64,000 bases of DNA, taken from Azospirillum ramasamyi (lineage in GTDB: Bacteria > Pseudomonadota > Alphaproteobacteria > Azospirillales > Azospirillaceae). The translations under genes and the position numbers were made by a program. Location: NCBI RefSeq assembly GCF_003233655.1, contig NZ_CP029829.1:2180978-2244977 (forward strand), written 5' to 3'. Shown piece by piece: positions 28,926 to 38,556 of this stretch (positions are counted from its first letter, which is position 1; every line of letters starts with the position of its first letter). The notes beneath the pieces are model-generated. The model searched no databases and was not told the DNA's origin. It saw nothing but the letters and a program-made list of their open reading frames with translations.

Positions 28926-29009
28926 CGTCCGGCGACGCCCGACCCTATCGGGGGAGCGGCATCAAGGGAGCCGTTGCGTGGCGGCGATTTGCCGTTAGGA
29001 TGCGGCCCC

Positions 29010-30221
29010 ATGAGCGACACCGGCACCAAACCCGTCAAGAAATACCCGCCGATCCACCTGCAGGCCGGCCGCCAGCGGCGCGTCATGCAGGGGCATCCCT
29101 GGGTCTATTCCAACGAAGTCCAGATGGACACCATCGCCAAGGCGGTCCCGCCCGGCAGCCCGGTGCGGCTTCTGGACCCCGGCGGGACGCCGTTGGGCAT
29201 CTACACCTTCAATCCGCACACGCTGATCGCCGCCCGGCTGCTGTCGAGCGATCCGGCGACCGCGGTGGATCACGCCTTCATCGCCGGCCGGCTGCGCCGT
29301 GCGGTCGAACTGCGCGAGCGGCTGTTCTCCCGTCCCTTCTACCGCGTGGTCCATGCCGAGGCCGACGGCCTGCCCGGCCTGATCGTCGACCGTTTCGACG
29401 ACGTGGTGACGGTTCAGGCCAACTCCGTGTTCATGGACAACCGGATCGACGACATCCTGGCCGCCATCGACGAGGTGATTGCGCCGCGCGCGGTCATCCT
29501 GCGCAACGACGGCAGCCAGCGCGCGCTGGAAGGCCTGACGGAGGAGACCCGGCTGGCGAAGGGCGAGATCGACGGCCCGATCCGGCTGGAAGAGAACGGC
29601 GTGACCTTCTTCGCCAACCCGCTGGACGGTCAGAAGACCGGCTGGTTCTACGATCAGCGTGACAACCGCGCCTTCATCGCCTCGCTTGCCCGCGGCGGCC
29701 GGGCCATCGACTTCTACAGCTACAACGGCGGCTTCGGCATCCAGTGCGCGGTGGCCGGCGCCACCCATGTGGTCGCGGTCGACCGCTCCGCCCTGGCCCT
29801 GGAGAACGCCGCCCGCGCCGCCGAGGCGAACGGCGTCGCCGACCGTTTCGAGGCGCGCAAGGCCGATGCCTTCCAGGAGATGGAGCGGCTGAGCGCCGCC
29901 GGGGAGACCTTCCAGGTGGTGGTGGCCGATCCGCCGGCCTTCGTGAAGTCGAAGAAGGATCTGGCGGTGGGCTGCCGCGCCTACCGCAAGATGGCGCGTC
30001 TGGCCGCGAAGATCACGGCGCCCGGCGGCTTTCTGCTGTGCGGTTCGTGCAGCCACAACGTCGATCCGCCGACCTTCGCCGAGCAGGTCGCCCGCGGCCT
30101 GCACGACGCCGGCCGCACCGGCCGCATCCTGCGCAGCGCCGGCGCCGGCCCGGACCATCCGGTCCACCCTCATCTGCCGGAGTCCGCCTATCTCAAGGCG
30201 ATCGTTCTGCAGTTGGATTGA
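29010..30221 (+). CDS. Class I SAM-dependent rRNA methyltransferase, RlmI-like
   Basis: 403 residues. An N-terminal PUA-like domain (HPWVYSNEV) and a C-terminal Rossmann methyltransferase with DFYSYNGGFGIQC at the SAM loop and VVADPPAFVKSKKD, the PP motif with the catalytic region GSCSHN. RlmI makes 5-methylcytosine in 23S rRNA. ATG 29010 follows TAGGA. It stands alone. Confidence 0.88.
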   Translation: MSDTGTKPVKKYPPIHLQAGRQRRVMQGHPWVYSNEVQMDTIAKAVPPGSPVRLLDPGGTPLGIYTFNPHTLIAARLLSSDPATAVDHAFIAGRLRRAVELRERLFSRPFYRVVHAEADGLPGLIVDRFDDVVTVQANSVFMDNRIDDILAAIDEVIAPRAVILRNDGSQRALEGLTEETRLAKGEIDGPIRLEENGVTFFANPLDGQKTGWFYDQRDNRAFIASLARGGRAIDFYSYNGGFGIQCAVAGATHVVAVDRSALALENAARAAEANGVADRFEARKADAFQEMERLSAAGETFQVVVADPPAFVKSKKDLAVGCRAYRKMARLAAKITAPGGFLLCGSCSHNVDPPTFAEQVARGLHDAGRTGRILRSAGAGPDHPVHPHLPESAYLKAIVLQLD

Positions 30222-30244
30222 GCGTCAGGGGGGCGGGAATCAAG

Positions 30245-30298
30245 CACTCCCTCCCCGCCCCCCTCCCGACGTATTTGGGAAAGAGTCAGGGAGGGGGC
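30245..30298. repeat. Dispersed intergenic repeat, partial copy
   Basis: CTCCCTCCCC at the left and TCAGGGAGGGGG at the right resemble the inverted ends of the 2655 and 61299 elements, but the middle is shortened. It lies between the RlmI-like and TrmA-family genes, which converge. Confidence 0.5.
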
Positions 30299-30307
30299 AT
30301 TACGCCC

Positions 30308-31639
30308 TCACCGCTCGAACAGGCCCACCACCTCGACATGGGCCGACCACAGGAACTGGTCGACCGGCCGGACCTTCACCAGACGATAGCCGCCATCCAC
30401 CAGCACCCGCGCGTCGCGGGCGAAGCTGGCCGGGTTGCAGGACACCCCCACCACCCGCGGCACCTTGCTGCCGGCGAGTTGCGCCGCCTGGGCGGCGGCA
30501 CCGGCGCGCGGCGGGTCGAACACCACCGCGTCGTAGCGGTTCAGTTCCTTCACGCCCAGCGGGTTCTCGAACAGGTCGCGCCGCTCCACCGTCAGCCGCA
30601 GCCCCTGCACCGAGCGGCCGAGCGCCGCCACCGCCGCCTCGTCGCCCTCCACCGCATGGACCGCGGCTTGTTGCGCAAGCGGAATGGAAAAGGTGCCGAT
30701 GCCGGCGAACAGGTCGGCGATGCGGGCCGCCGGCCCCACCCCCGCGCGCACCGCGGCGACCAGAGCGGCCTCGCCTTCGGCACTGGCCTGCAGGAAGGCG
30801 CCGGGCGGCGGCTGGATCGGAACGCCCGCGAAACGAATGAAGGCCGGACGGCGGTTCGCCACCGGCTCCGGGGCCGCGCGGTCGGTCGGCTGCCAGGCGA
30901 TGCGGGCGATGCGATCCGGCTCGAAGGCGACCAGCGCCTCGCGGGCGGCACGGTCCAGGCTGCGCGGCCCGACCAGCAGCAGATCGGCCCCGCCCTCCAG
31001 GTCGGTCAGCACCACGTCGGCATCCCCGCCGTCCGGCAGCAGGTCGGCCAGCATTGTGCGCAGGGGCTCCACCAGCGCGAACAGGCGGGGCGCCAGGATC
31101 GGGCACTCCTCCAGATCGACCAGCCGGTGGCTCTGGCGTTCATTGAAACCGAACCAGACACGCTTGCCCCGCTTCAGCGCCGCGAAGCGGGCGCGGCGGC
31201 GGGCACCGGCCGGCGTACGCGCCAGTGGCTCCAGCGTCACCTCGGCCAACCCGACCCGTTCCAGCGCACCGCGCACCATCCCGCTGTTCCAGGCCGCGTA
31301 CGCCGCATCGTCCATGTGTTGGAGCGTACAACCGCCGCAGCGGCCGAAATGGCGGCAGGGCGCCACCTGACGTCCGGGACCGGGTTCAAGGATTTCAAGA
31401 AGTTCGGCCCGTACGCCTTCCCCCTTTCCATCGCCTTCGCCGAAGCGTACGCGCACGCGGTCGCCGGCCACCGCATAGGGCACGAACAGGCGCAATCCGT
31501 CGGCATACGCCAACCCGTCGCCGCGGGCGCCGACATCGGTGATGGCGACCTCCCGTTCCCGCGTTTCGGCGGGAGCATGGCTGGTCTTGCGGGCGGGCGG
31601 GCGTCCCTTGGCGAAGGGGCGCTTTGCGGGGCGCGTCAT
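30308..31639 (-). CDS. TrmA/RlmD-family RNA (uracil-5) methyltransferase
   Basis: 443 residues. After a basic N terminus, a TRAM domain (residues 30-90), then the Fe-S cluster segment CRHFGRCGGCTLQH. The C-terminal Rossmann domain has DLFAGIGTFSIPLA and VFDPPRAGA, with VSCNPASFARDA holding the catalytic Cys. RlmC/RlmD-type enzymes methylate 23S rRNA at U747 or U1939; TrmA acts on tRNA U54. The TRAM domain and Cys cluster favour RlmD-like. Confidence 0.9.
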   Translation of the reverse strand: MTRPAKRPFAKGRPPARKTSHAPAETREREVAITDVGARGDGLAYADGLRLFVPYAVAGDRVRVRFGEGDGKGEGVRAELLEILEPGPGRQVAPCRHFGRCGGCTLQHMDDAAYAAWNSGMVRGALERVGLAEVTLEPLARTPAGARRRARFAALKRGKRVWFGFNERQSHRLVDLEECPILAPRLFALVEPLRTMLADLLPDGGDADVVLTDLEGGADLLLVGPRSLDRAAREALVAFEPDRIARIAWQPTDRAAPEPVANRRPAFIRFAGVPIQPPPGAFLQASAEGEAALVAAVRAGVGPAARIADLFAGIGTFSIPLAQQAAVHAVEGDEAAVAALGRSVQGLRLTVERRDLFENPLGVKELNRYDAVVFDPPRAGAAAQAAQLAGSKVPRVVGVSCNPASFARDARVLVDGGYRLVKVRPVDQFLWSAHVEVVGLFER

Positions 31640-31675
31640 GACGGGAGGTCCAGTGAGGGGAATCTTCGCCCCCCT

Positions 31676-32098
31676 TTACGCCTCCAGCAGCTTGGCGCGC
31701 AACGATTCAGGGATAGGCGTCGGACGATGGGCCGCCTTGTCGACGATCACCGCCACCGCCTCCTGCGTGGCGATGCACTGATCGCCCAGGAAAATGCCGC
31801 AGCCCAGCGTGATGGAGCTGGTGCCAAGCCGCAGGCTCCGCGCGCCGACCCGCACCGTGTTGGGATAGAGCAGCTCCGCCTTGTATTCGATCAGGCTGCG
31901 GGCCAGGACGACGGTCCAGGGGTCTTCCTCGCGGAAGCCGCCGGCCCCGTGCAGCAGGGCGATGCGCGCCTGTTCGAAATAAACGCCGATGGCGTTGTTG
32001 TTGACATGGCCCAAGGCGTCCAGGTCGTTGAAGCGCACGCGCTCCTCCCACCAGAAGCGATAGCTGTCGGGGCTCGTCAGGTCGGGCGTGCCGGTCAT
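31676..32098 (-). CDS. Acyl-CoA thioesterase, 4HBT/YbgC-like hotdog protein
   Basis: 140 residues, single hotdog domain. The RFNDLDALGHVNNNAIGVYFEQAR motif has the catalytic Asp and the HVNN turn of 4-hydroxybenzoyl-CoA thioesterase relatives. Substrate is not known. It lies 36 bases upstream of the RNA methyltransferase on the same strand. Confidence 0.85.
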   Translation of the reverse strand: MTGTPDLTSPDSYRFWWEERVRFNDLDALGHVNNNAIGVYFEQARIALLHGAGGFREEDPWTVVLARSLIEYKAELLYPNTVRVGARSLRLGTSSITLGCGIFLGDQCIATQEAVAVIVDKAAHRPTPIPESLRAKLLEA

Positions 32099-32278
32099 GC
32101 TGTTCCCTTGCCGTATAGGTCAATCCATTTCCGGACTGTGGCGTATGGTCAGGGGACGGTGCAAGCCCGGCCTCCGGTTTACGGGCTCTAATTTGGGGCG
32201 CGGCCCGCGAATTCCCGCGCCATCCGCCGATTGGGCGTGTTATTGGAGTCGGACCAACCCTCCGCAACGGACCGGACT

Positions 32279-32524
32279 ATGAGCAAGGACACCACCAACC
32301 AGACGGCCGAGGCGCTGTTCGAAAAGGCGCTGTCGATCGCCGAGAAGCATTTGGATGAGGCGATCAAGGAAGGTGGCCCGCTCGGCCCCTACATCGCCGT
32401 CGCCATGATCGAAGCCGCGGTGAACGCCGCCGTGGACGAGACCAGCCACGAAGACGTGATCGACATGCTGCGCGACCTCGCCGCCCAGATCGAGGCGGAC
32501 GCCGACGACGCGGAAGAGGACTGA
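32279..32524 (+). CDS. Small acidic helical protein
   Basis: 81 residues from ATG 32279. It is strongly acidic, with two helices (TAEALFEKALSIAEKHLDEAIKEG; AMIEAAVNAAVDETSHEDVIDMLRDLAAQI) and no membrane segment. No family recognised. It is convergent with the permease gene two bases away. Confidence 0.65.
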   Translation: MSKDTTNQTAEALFEKALSIAEKHLDEAIKEGGPLGPYIAVAMIEAAVNAAVDETSHEDVIDMLRDLAAQIEADADDAEED

Positions 32525-32526
32525 GT

Positions 32527-33354
32527 TCAGGCCGACTCCAAGGCGGCTGCGGACCCTGCCTGCCGGCGCGCCTCGCGCCGGCGCAGGATCTCGTAGACGA
32601 CGGCCCCCAGGATGGTCAGCGCGATCAGCACCAGCGACAGCGCGTTGACCGCCGGGGTCAGGCCGGTGCGCACCTTGGTCGCGATGTAGACGGTCAGGGT
32701 GGTGTCCAGCCCGCGCACGAACAGCGTGGTGTTGTAGTTCTCGAAGCTCTGCAAAAAGGCCAGCAGCGACGCCGACAGGATCGCCGGCATCAGGTACGGC
32801 AGCGTGATGCGCCGGAACACCTGCCCATGCGTGGCGCCGAGGTCGAGTGCAGCCTCCTCCAGCACCGGGTCGAACCGCTCCAGCCTTGCCGAGAACAGCA
32901 GCATGGCATAGGCGGCGATGAAGCTCGACTGCGCGACCACGGTCAGCAACAGCCCGCCGCTGACCCCGAACCATTCCCGCCAGAACACCAGCGTCGAGAT
33001 GCCGACGATCACCCCCGGCGTCAGCAGCGGCGACACCATCAGCGCGTAGAGGAAGGTCTTGGCCCGGCTGTGCAGCCGGTCGAGCAGCAGCGCCGCCGCC
33101 AGCCCCAGCGGCACGGCCAGTGCGATCACCCCCGCCCCCACCATCAGGCTGGTGCCCAGCGCGGCCCACATGCGCTGGTCGTCCCACAGCACCTGGAACC
33201 AGTTCAGCGTGAAGCCCATCCACGGCGTCACGGTGGGAAAGCGGCTGCTGTTGAAGGTCGCCGCCGCCATGATGCCCAGCGGCAGGAACAGATAGCCGAA
33301 GAACAGAACCAGATAGGCGCCGGTCAGCAGGCGGCGGAAGCGGGCGGCGGTCAT
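32527..33354 (-). CDS. ABC transporter permease, PotC-like (spermidine/putrescine family)
   Basis: 275 residues from ATG 33354; a longer frame to 33570 overlaps the upstream gene. Six membrane segments. EAA loop with ALDLGATHGQVFRRITLPYL. Polyamine-type inner-membrane permease. It is 25 bases after its partner permease. No ATPase or binding protein is adjacent. Confidence 0.88.
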   Translation of the reverse strand: MTAARFRRLLTGAYLVLFFGYLFLPLGIMAAATFNSSRFPTVTPWMGFTLNWFQVLWDDQRMWAALGTSLMVGAGVIALAVPLGLAAALLLDRLHSRAKTFLYALMVSPLLTPGVIVGISTLVFWREWFGVSGGLLLTVVAQSSFIAAYAMLLFSARLERFDPVLEEAALDLGATHGQVFRRITLPYLMPAILSASLLAFLQSFENYNTTLFVRGLDTTLTVYIATKVRTGLTPAVNALSLVLIALTILGAVVYEILRRREARRQAGSAAALESA

Positions 33355-33379
33355 GGTTGCGGACTCATGTCGCGATGGC

Positions 33380-34264
33380 TCATTTCGCAATATCGGCCAG
33401 GCCGACGCGGAACAGCCGCATCGCGCCCAGGATGAAGCCGATGCACAGCACCAGCAGGATGAAGGCATAGGCCGCGCCCTGGTTCCAGTTTCCGCCCTCG
33501 AAGAACCAGTTGTAGATGATCTCGGTGAACCAGCGGCTGTTCGGCCCGCCCAGCAGGGCCGGGACGGCATAGCTGCCGGCCGCCAGCATGAAGGTCATGA
33601 TGCAGCCGACGGCGATGCCGGGCTTCGCATGGGGCAGCACGATGCGGCGGTGGATGCGCAGCCAGCCGGCGCCCAGATCCCGCGCCGCCTCGATCTGGTT
33701 GCGGTCCAGCGATTCGATGGCGTTGTAGAGCGGGAAGACCATGAACAGGATGTAGACATACACCATGCCGACGATCACCCCGCCGTCGCCGCCGAGGAAG
33801 CGCCGCGGCTCGTCGATGATCCCCAGCCCCAGCAGAATCGCGTTCAGCGGCCCGTTGAAGGCCAGGATGATGTACCAGGAGAAGGTGCGCAGCAGCTCGT
33901 TGATCCAGAAGGGCACGATCAGCATCAGGATCAGCAGCGGCAGCCGCCGCTTTGGCGCCACCTGGGCCAGATAGAAGGCCACCGGATAGCAGACGGCCAG
34001 CGTGGTCAGCGTGACCAGGGCGCTGGCCCAGATCGTCTTCAGGAAGATCGCCAGATGGATCTGGTTGGTCCACAGGGTCAGGTAATTCCTGACCGTGTAC
34101 ACGTCCTCCGGTCCGCCGATCTTGGACGGCGGCAGCGACGGCCGGAAGGAGAAGCCGATCATCATCAGCTGCGGCAGCACCACCAGCAGCGCCAGCCACA
34201 GCGCCACCGCCAGCAGGATCACCCCGGTCAGGACCGGGCCGTACCGGCGAAGAACCTCCGTCAT
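33380..34264 (-). CDS. ABC transporter permease, PotB-like (spermidine/putrescine family)
   Basis: 294 residues, six membrane segments. EAA loop with AARDLGAGWLRIHRRIVLPHAKPGI. It pairs with the PotC-like gene downstream. The first 100 residues include a periplasmic loop (SKIGGPEDVYTVRNYLTLW). The ATPase (PotA) and solute-binding protein are not in the window; upstream at 34372 is an unrelated signalling gene on the same strand. Confidence 0.88.
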   Translation of the reverse strand: MTEVLRRYGPVLTGVILLAVALWLALLVVLPQLMMIGFSFRPSLPPSKIGGPEDVYTVRNYLTLWTNQIHLAIFLKTIWASALVTLTTLAVCYPVAFYLAQVAPKRRLPLLILMLIVPFWINELLRTFSWYIILAFNGPLNAILLGLGIIDEPRRFLGGDGGVIVGMVYVYILFMVFPLYNAIESLDRNQIEAARDLGAGWLRIHRRIVLPHAKPGIAVGCIMTFMLAAGSYAVPALLGGPNSRWFTEIIYNWFFEGGNWNQGAAYAFILLVLCIGFILGAMRLFRVGLADIAK

Positions 34265-34371
34265 TCTGGCGCTGCTCCAGCCTGTTGGACCGGTCCGACG
34301 CCTATCATGGGGATTCCCGCCGGCGCAAGCGCGGCTATATGACGATGACGTTCAGACGAGGGGGCGCCCGG

Positions 34372-35148
34372 TCAGCCGAGATTGTGCCTGGCCACCACCG
34401 CGGCGAAATCGTCGCCGAAATGCTCGCCGACGCGGATGACGGAGACGCCCTGCGGAATCTCCTTCAGCGACGGGTGGTCGAGGTTCAGCGAGGTCAGCAG
34501 CGCCATCGGCACATGATGGGTCACGCTCATGGCGCGCAGGCCCCGGATCAGGTCGAGTCCGGACAGGCCGTCCATCACCATCGACGCGATGACCATGTCC
34601 GGGGGCACGCGGACGGCAAGGCTGATCGACTCGATCGGGTCGGTCACCGTCATGGTGCGGAAACCGCAGGCCGCCAGTTCCGTCCCCAGCTTCTTGGCGA
34701 CGACCTTGGAAGGCGTGACCAGCATGATCTCGATGTTGCGGACCTCGACATCGGTGACCTGGAATTCATAGCGCACCGGCAGCGCGCGGATGATCCGGTT
34801 GGTCTCGGCCAGCAGAGGCTGTTCGGCGCGGTCGACCAGCTCGGAGATGCGGTCGATGAAGATCTGCGCGTCGGTCAGCTGCTTCTCGTCCAGCCGCTTC
34901 AGGCCGCTGAGATAATCCTCCAGCCGGTGGGCGACGAGGCTGACGGTGGGATAGCCGAAGCTGGTGCCCATGCCCTTGAAATTGTGAGCCCCCAACCGCA
35001 GGACGCCGATGGTCTCGGCATCGTTGCGCTGACCCTTCACGCGATCCGCCAGCGTCGCGTTCATCAATTCCAGCCGATCGCGCGCGTCGTCCACGAACTC
35101 CATGCGCAAGCGGTCTTCGAGGTCGTCGGTCGACAGGTGCGAGGCCAT
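34372..35148 (-). CDS. Hpt domain plus pseudo-receiver protein
   Basis: 258 residues from ATG 35148. Residues 10-110 are a helical Hpt-like domain with phosphorylatable His55 (LRLGAHNFKGMGTSFG). Residues 139-255 resemble a receiver (RNIEIMLVTPSKVVAKKLGTEL... PPDMVIASMVMDGLSGLDL), but the phosphoacceptor Asp is Ser189 and the N-terminal acidic pair is absent. The Hpt His could accept phosphate while the receiver part cannot, so it may be a relay sink or binding module. Partners are unknown. Confidence 0.8.
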   Translation of the reverse strand: MASHLSTDDLEDRLRMEFVDDARDRLELMNATLADRVKGQRNDAETIGVLRLGAHNFKGMGTSFGYPTVSLVAHRLEDYLSGLKRLDEKQLTDAQIFIDRISELVDRAEQPLLAETNRIIRALPVRYEFQVTDVEVRNIEIMLVTPSKVVAKKLGTELAACGFRTMTVTDPIESISLAVRVPPDMVIASMVMDGLSGLDLIRGLRAMSVTHHVPMALLTSLNLDHPSLKEIPQGVSVIRVGEHFGDDFAAVVARHNLG

Positions 35149-35310
35149 GGGGGCGGTTTCCGGATGAGGTAAAGTGGTACCCCGAACGTACATGAAAACC
35201 GCGCGCCGAAACAGACGCGCCGCGCCCTGATGTGCAGGACGCAGTCGCGGCCCCGCCGGCCGATGCCTGCGAAGGCAAGCGGCCGGACGGCCGCGCCCGC
35301 CGTTTGAGGG

Positions 35311-35346
35311 CGAGCGTAAAGCCTGATAGGTCAGGCTTTACGCTCG
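35311..35346. terminator. Perfect 16-bp stem hairpin after the PadR-like gene
   Basis: Arms 35311-35326 and 35331-35346 are exact inverted copies around the loop TAGG. It lies 32 bases beyond the stop of the minus-strand gene and has no T-tract on either strand. Confidence 0.6.
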
Positions 35347-35378
35347 ATGATAAAGGAATCCATCAGGTCCTGGCGGTG

Positions 35379-35924
35379 TCAGAGCCGCGCCAGCAGCCCC
35401 TGGAACCAGGCCAGCCGGTCTTCGGCCTGGGCGATGTCCAGGTCCAGCCAGGAGGCGAAATGCCCCTCGCCGCCGATATCCGCCCGCTTCAGGTCACCCA
35501 GCCGCACCAGTTCGGTTTCGCAGAGCGCCACGAGATTGTCGATCTGGTCGCGCTGCGACTCGACGTCCAGCAGGTGCAGGAAACGCAGCTTCAGCGCGAT
35601 GACCAGCTTGTTCAGCCCATCGGCCGACGGCGCGCGGACATTGGCGCGCATCAGCGTCTCGAACTCCGCCCGGCCGGTTTCGGTCGGACCCAGCAGGGCG
35701 TTGTCTTCCATGCCGCTGCCGTCCAGCGCCTCGATCAGCCCCTCGTAGCGCAGCATCTCCAGCGAGGTGCCCATCAGGTCCAGTGACGGCCCCATGATGC
35801 GGTCGAGGAAATGGCGGACGGCGCCGGCCAGATCGGCGTAGCGCAGCGGACCGCCCTGGATCAGCGTGCCCAGGACGACGAGGCGCACGGCCTCCTTCGG
35901 CATCAGCGAGTTGTCACGGTACAT
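35379..35924 (-). CDS. PadR-like winged-helix regulator
   Basis: 181 residues. Residues 8-80 form a winged helix (EAVRLVVLGTLIQGGPLRYADLAGAVRHFL; LRYEGLIEALDG; LGPTETGRAEF), the last being the PadR wing. Residues 90-180 are helical, as in PadR dimer domains. The family usually represses nearby genes in response to small molecules. The upstream 182 bases hold the promoter region; no clear operator is visible. Confidence 0.72.
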   Translation of the reverse strand: MYRDNSLMPKEAVRLVVLGTLIQGGPLRYADLAGAVRHFLDRIMGPSLDLMGTSLEMLRYEGLIEALDGSGMEDNALLGPTETGRAEFETLMRANVRAPSADGLNKLVIALKLRFLHLLDVESQRDQIDNLVALCETELVRLGDLKRADIGGEGHFASWLDLDIAQAEDRLAWFQGLLARL

Positions 35925-36106
35925 GGCGAACCCCCTGGGCGATGCCCCGGAAAAGACGAAGTGGACGGCACGGTAACGGCCGGCCCGCAGCGAAGAAACT
36001 GCGAACCGGTCGCAACACTATTCCCAACTTAGGGATAGCCGAACCATATGTCCAGAGGACAAAACGTCCTTAGTGCCGAAGGGGGCTTTGCCGGGGGCCC
36101 CTCGCC

Positions 36107-37321
36107 TCAGGCGGCGAGCCGCAGATCCAGCCGGCTCCACACGTCCAGCAGCGCATCCACCAGCATGCCCATCTGCGCGTCGGTGTGCAGCGGGGTCGGG
36201 GTGAAACGCAGCCGCTCCGTCCCGCGCGGAACGGTGGGGTAGTTGATCGGCTGGACGTAGATGTTGTGCCGCTCCAGCAGCTCGTCGGAGGCGCGCTTGC
36301 AGCGGTGGGCGTCGCCGACCATCAGCGGAACGATGTGGCTGACCGACGGCATCACCGGCAGGCCGGCATCGGCGAACATCCGCTTCAGCGTGGCGGCGCG
36401 CTCCTGATGCTTCGTCCGTTCGGTGTCGCTGCTCTTCAGATGGCGGATGGAGGCGAGAGCGCCCGCCGCCAGAACCGGCGACAGCGAGGTGGAGAAGATG
36501 AAGCCGGCGGCGAAGCTGCGGACGCAGTCGATCAGCGCGGTGGAGCCGGTGATGTAGCCACCCTGCACGCCGAAGGCCTTGCCCAGCGTGCCCTCGATGA
36601 TGGTCAGCCGGTCCATGGCCCCGTCGCGTTCGGCCACGCCGGCGCCGCGGGCGCCGTACATGCCGACGGCGTGCACCTCGTCCAGATAGGTCATGGCGCC
36701 GTGCTTGTCGGCGACGTCGCACAGGTCATGGATGGGGGCGATGTCGCCATCCATCGAATAGACGCTTTCGAACGCCACAACCTTCGGACGGCCGGGAGCG
36801 ATGCCGGACAGCAGTTCGTCCAGATGCTTGGGGTCGTTGTGGCGGAAGATGTGCTTCTCGGCGCCCGAGTTGCGGATGCCGGTGATCATCGAGTTGTGGT
36901 TCAGCGCGTCCGACAGGATCACGCAATTGGGCAGGATCTTGCCCAGCGTGGTCAGCGTCGCGTCGTTCGACACATAGCCCGAGGTGAAGAGAAGCGCCGC
37001 TTCCTTCTGATGCAGGTCGGCGAGTTCGCGTTCCAGCAGCACATGGTAGATGTTGGTGCCGGAGATGTTGCGCGTGCCGCCGGCACCGGCGCCGACCTGG
37101 TCCAGCGCGTCATGCATCGCCTTCAGCACGCTGGGATGCTGGCCCATGCCGAGATAGTCGTTGGAGCACCAGACCGTGACCGGACGCTCGAGCCCGTTGG
37201 AATCGCGGAAGGTCGCCGTCGGGAAGTTGCCCGCGTGGCGCTCCAGGTTGGCGAACACCCGGTAGCGGCCGTCCTGCTTCAGGGTCGCAATCTGGTTGCG
37301 GAAGAAAGTTTCATAATCCAT
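36107..37321 (-). CDS. hemA: 5-aminolevulinate synthase (ALAS)
   Basis: 404 residues from ATG 37321, the usual N terminus ([20 protein letters not shown]). It joins glycine and succinyl-CoA to 5-aminolevulinate, the first heme step in alphaproteobacteria (C4 pathway). PLP Lys is in [10 protein letters not shown], the substrate Asn in [12 protein letters not shown], and the Gly-rich [13 protein letters not shown] stretch is intact. An FNR box lies 121-134 bases upstream, matching oxygen-linked control of hemA in other alphaproteobacteria. Confidence 0.96.
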   Translation of the reverse strand: MDYETFFRNQIATLKQDGRYRVFANLERHAGNFPTATFRDSNGLERPVTVWCSNDYLGMGQHPSVLKAMHDALDQVGAGAGGTRNISGTNIYHVLLERELADLHQKEAALLFTSGYVSNDATLTTLGKILPNCVILSDALNHNSMITGIRNSGAEKHIFRHNDPKHLDELLSGIAPGRPKVVAFESVYSMDGDIAPIHDLCDVADKHGAMTYLDEVHAVGMYGARGAGVAERDGAMDRLTIIEGTLGKAFGVQGGYITGSTALIDCVRSFAAGFIFSTSLSPVLAAGALASIRHLKSSDTERTKHQERAATLKRMFADAGLPVMPSVSHIVPLMVGDAHRCKRASDELLERHNIYVQPINYPTVPRGTERLRFTPTPLHTDAQMGMLVDALLDVWSRLDLRLAA

Positions 37322-37441
37322 CGCGCGTTTCCGTTCGCGTTCGTCCACACGGTCGGCTGCACCGCTCGGAACATAAGGGCTAGGCCATTCGTTCGGCGCA
37401 TCGAGAGGATGGCATGATCCTTACCGATACGCCACCCGGCA

Positions 37442-37455
37442 TTGATCGAAATCAA
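37442..37455. promoter_or_regulatory. Perfect FNR/FixK-like box upstream of hemA
   Basis: TTGATCGAAATCAA matches TTGAT-N4-ATCAA exactly. A start point 41.5 bases downstream would be near 37407, giving an 86-base leader for hemA. The rest of the 487-base gap 37322-37808 shows the hemA leader, the hairpin after upp and no gene I can support. Confidence 0.9.
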
Positions 37456-37752
37456 GCCGCCGTCACATAGGACCATCGCACAGGCGGGATTGTCCCATGC
37501 CCTGTGGACGGCGCATGGCCGCTTCCCGCCATCAGGCCGGAAATCCGCCATGACTTGAGATCGACAGCGAAAATATGGGCAGTATTTCCACAATGACCAT
37601 GGGCGCAGTCCGGGAATACGTGCGCATGCCTGCCTTGACCCGACGGTCACTGGAAACACTTGCAGGATCGCCCATACCGGCGTGAAACGATTTCCCTGCC
37701 GCGACAGGGCGATTTGCGCGAGAAAGCAGCGCAATAATCCCCCATCGCGCGC

Positions 37753-37792
37753 AACCGCCGGACCTGCCCCCAAGGCAGCCGGCCCGGCGGTT
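37753..37792. terminator. Hairpin downstream of upp
   Basis: Nine-base arms AACCGCCGG and CCGGCGGTT around a 22-base loop, 17 bases past the upp stop. No T-tract, so terminator activity is uncertain. Confidence 0.4.
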
Positions 37793-37808
37793 ACGGACGG
37801 GGTTATCC

Positions 37809-38459
37809 TTACTTGGTGCCGAACATGCGGTCGCCTGCATCGCCGAGACCAGGGACGATGTAGGCGTTTTCGTCCAGATGGCTGTCGAGGGCGGCGGTGA
37901 AGACCTTCACGTCCGGGTGCGACTCGTGGAAGCGGCGCACGCCTTCGGGGGCCGCGACCAGCGCCATGAAGCGGATGTTGTGGTCGTCCACGCCATGGCG
38001 GTTCAGCACGTCGCAGGCGTGGGCGGCGGAGTTGCCGGTCGCCAGCATCGGATCGACGACGATGAACAGCCGACCTTCGGCCGGCGGCAGCTTCACCAGA
38101 TATTCGTGCGGCTGCTTGGTCTCATGGTCGCGGTAGAGGCCGATATGACCCTCGCGCGCCGAGGGCACCAGTTCCAGCAGGCCGGCCGACATGCCGAGCC
38201 CGGCGCGCAGCACCGGCACGACGGCCAGCTTCTTGCCCAGGAGCACCGGCGCGTCCATCGGCTGCAGCGGCGTCTCGATCCGCTCGGTGGTCAGCGGGAT
38301 GTCGCGCGTCAGTTCATAGCCCATCAGCAGCGAGATCTCGCGCAGCAGGGTGCGGAACCCGCCGGTCGACCGTTCCTTGTTCCGCATATGGGTCAGCTTG
38401 TGCTGGATCAGCGGATGGTCGAGGATGAACAGATTGGGGAATTCGGGCTGAGTGCGCAT
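37809..38459 (-). CDS. upp: Uracil phosphoribosyltransferase
   Basis: 216 residues. It salvages uracil with PRPP to UMP in the cytoplasm. The PRPP-binding motif [12 protein letters not shown] lies near residue 135 and the uracil-binding end [12 protein letters not shown] near the C terminus. Length matches the family. It is followed by a hairpin. The diguanylate cyclase gene ends 97 bases upstream. Confidence 0.95.
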   Translation of the reverse strand: MRTQPEFPNLFILDHPLIQHKLTHMRNKERSTGGFRTLLREISLLMGYELTRDIPLTTERIETPLQPMDAPVLLGKKLAVVPVLRAGLGMSAGLLELVPSAREGHIGLYRDHETKQPHEYLVKLPPAEGRLFIVVDPMLATGNSAAHACDVLNRHGVDDHNIRFMALVAAPEGVRRFHESHPDVKVFTAALDSHLDENAYIVPGLGDAGDRMFGTK

Positions 38460-38556
38460 GGAATCCGGATTGCGGCTGACGGTGAGGTTTGCCCGATCCT
38501 ACCGCGCCAGGGGGGCCGGGGCCAAGTGGACTGACCGTAGAGGCGCCACAGGCCTG

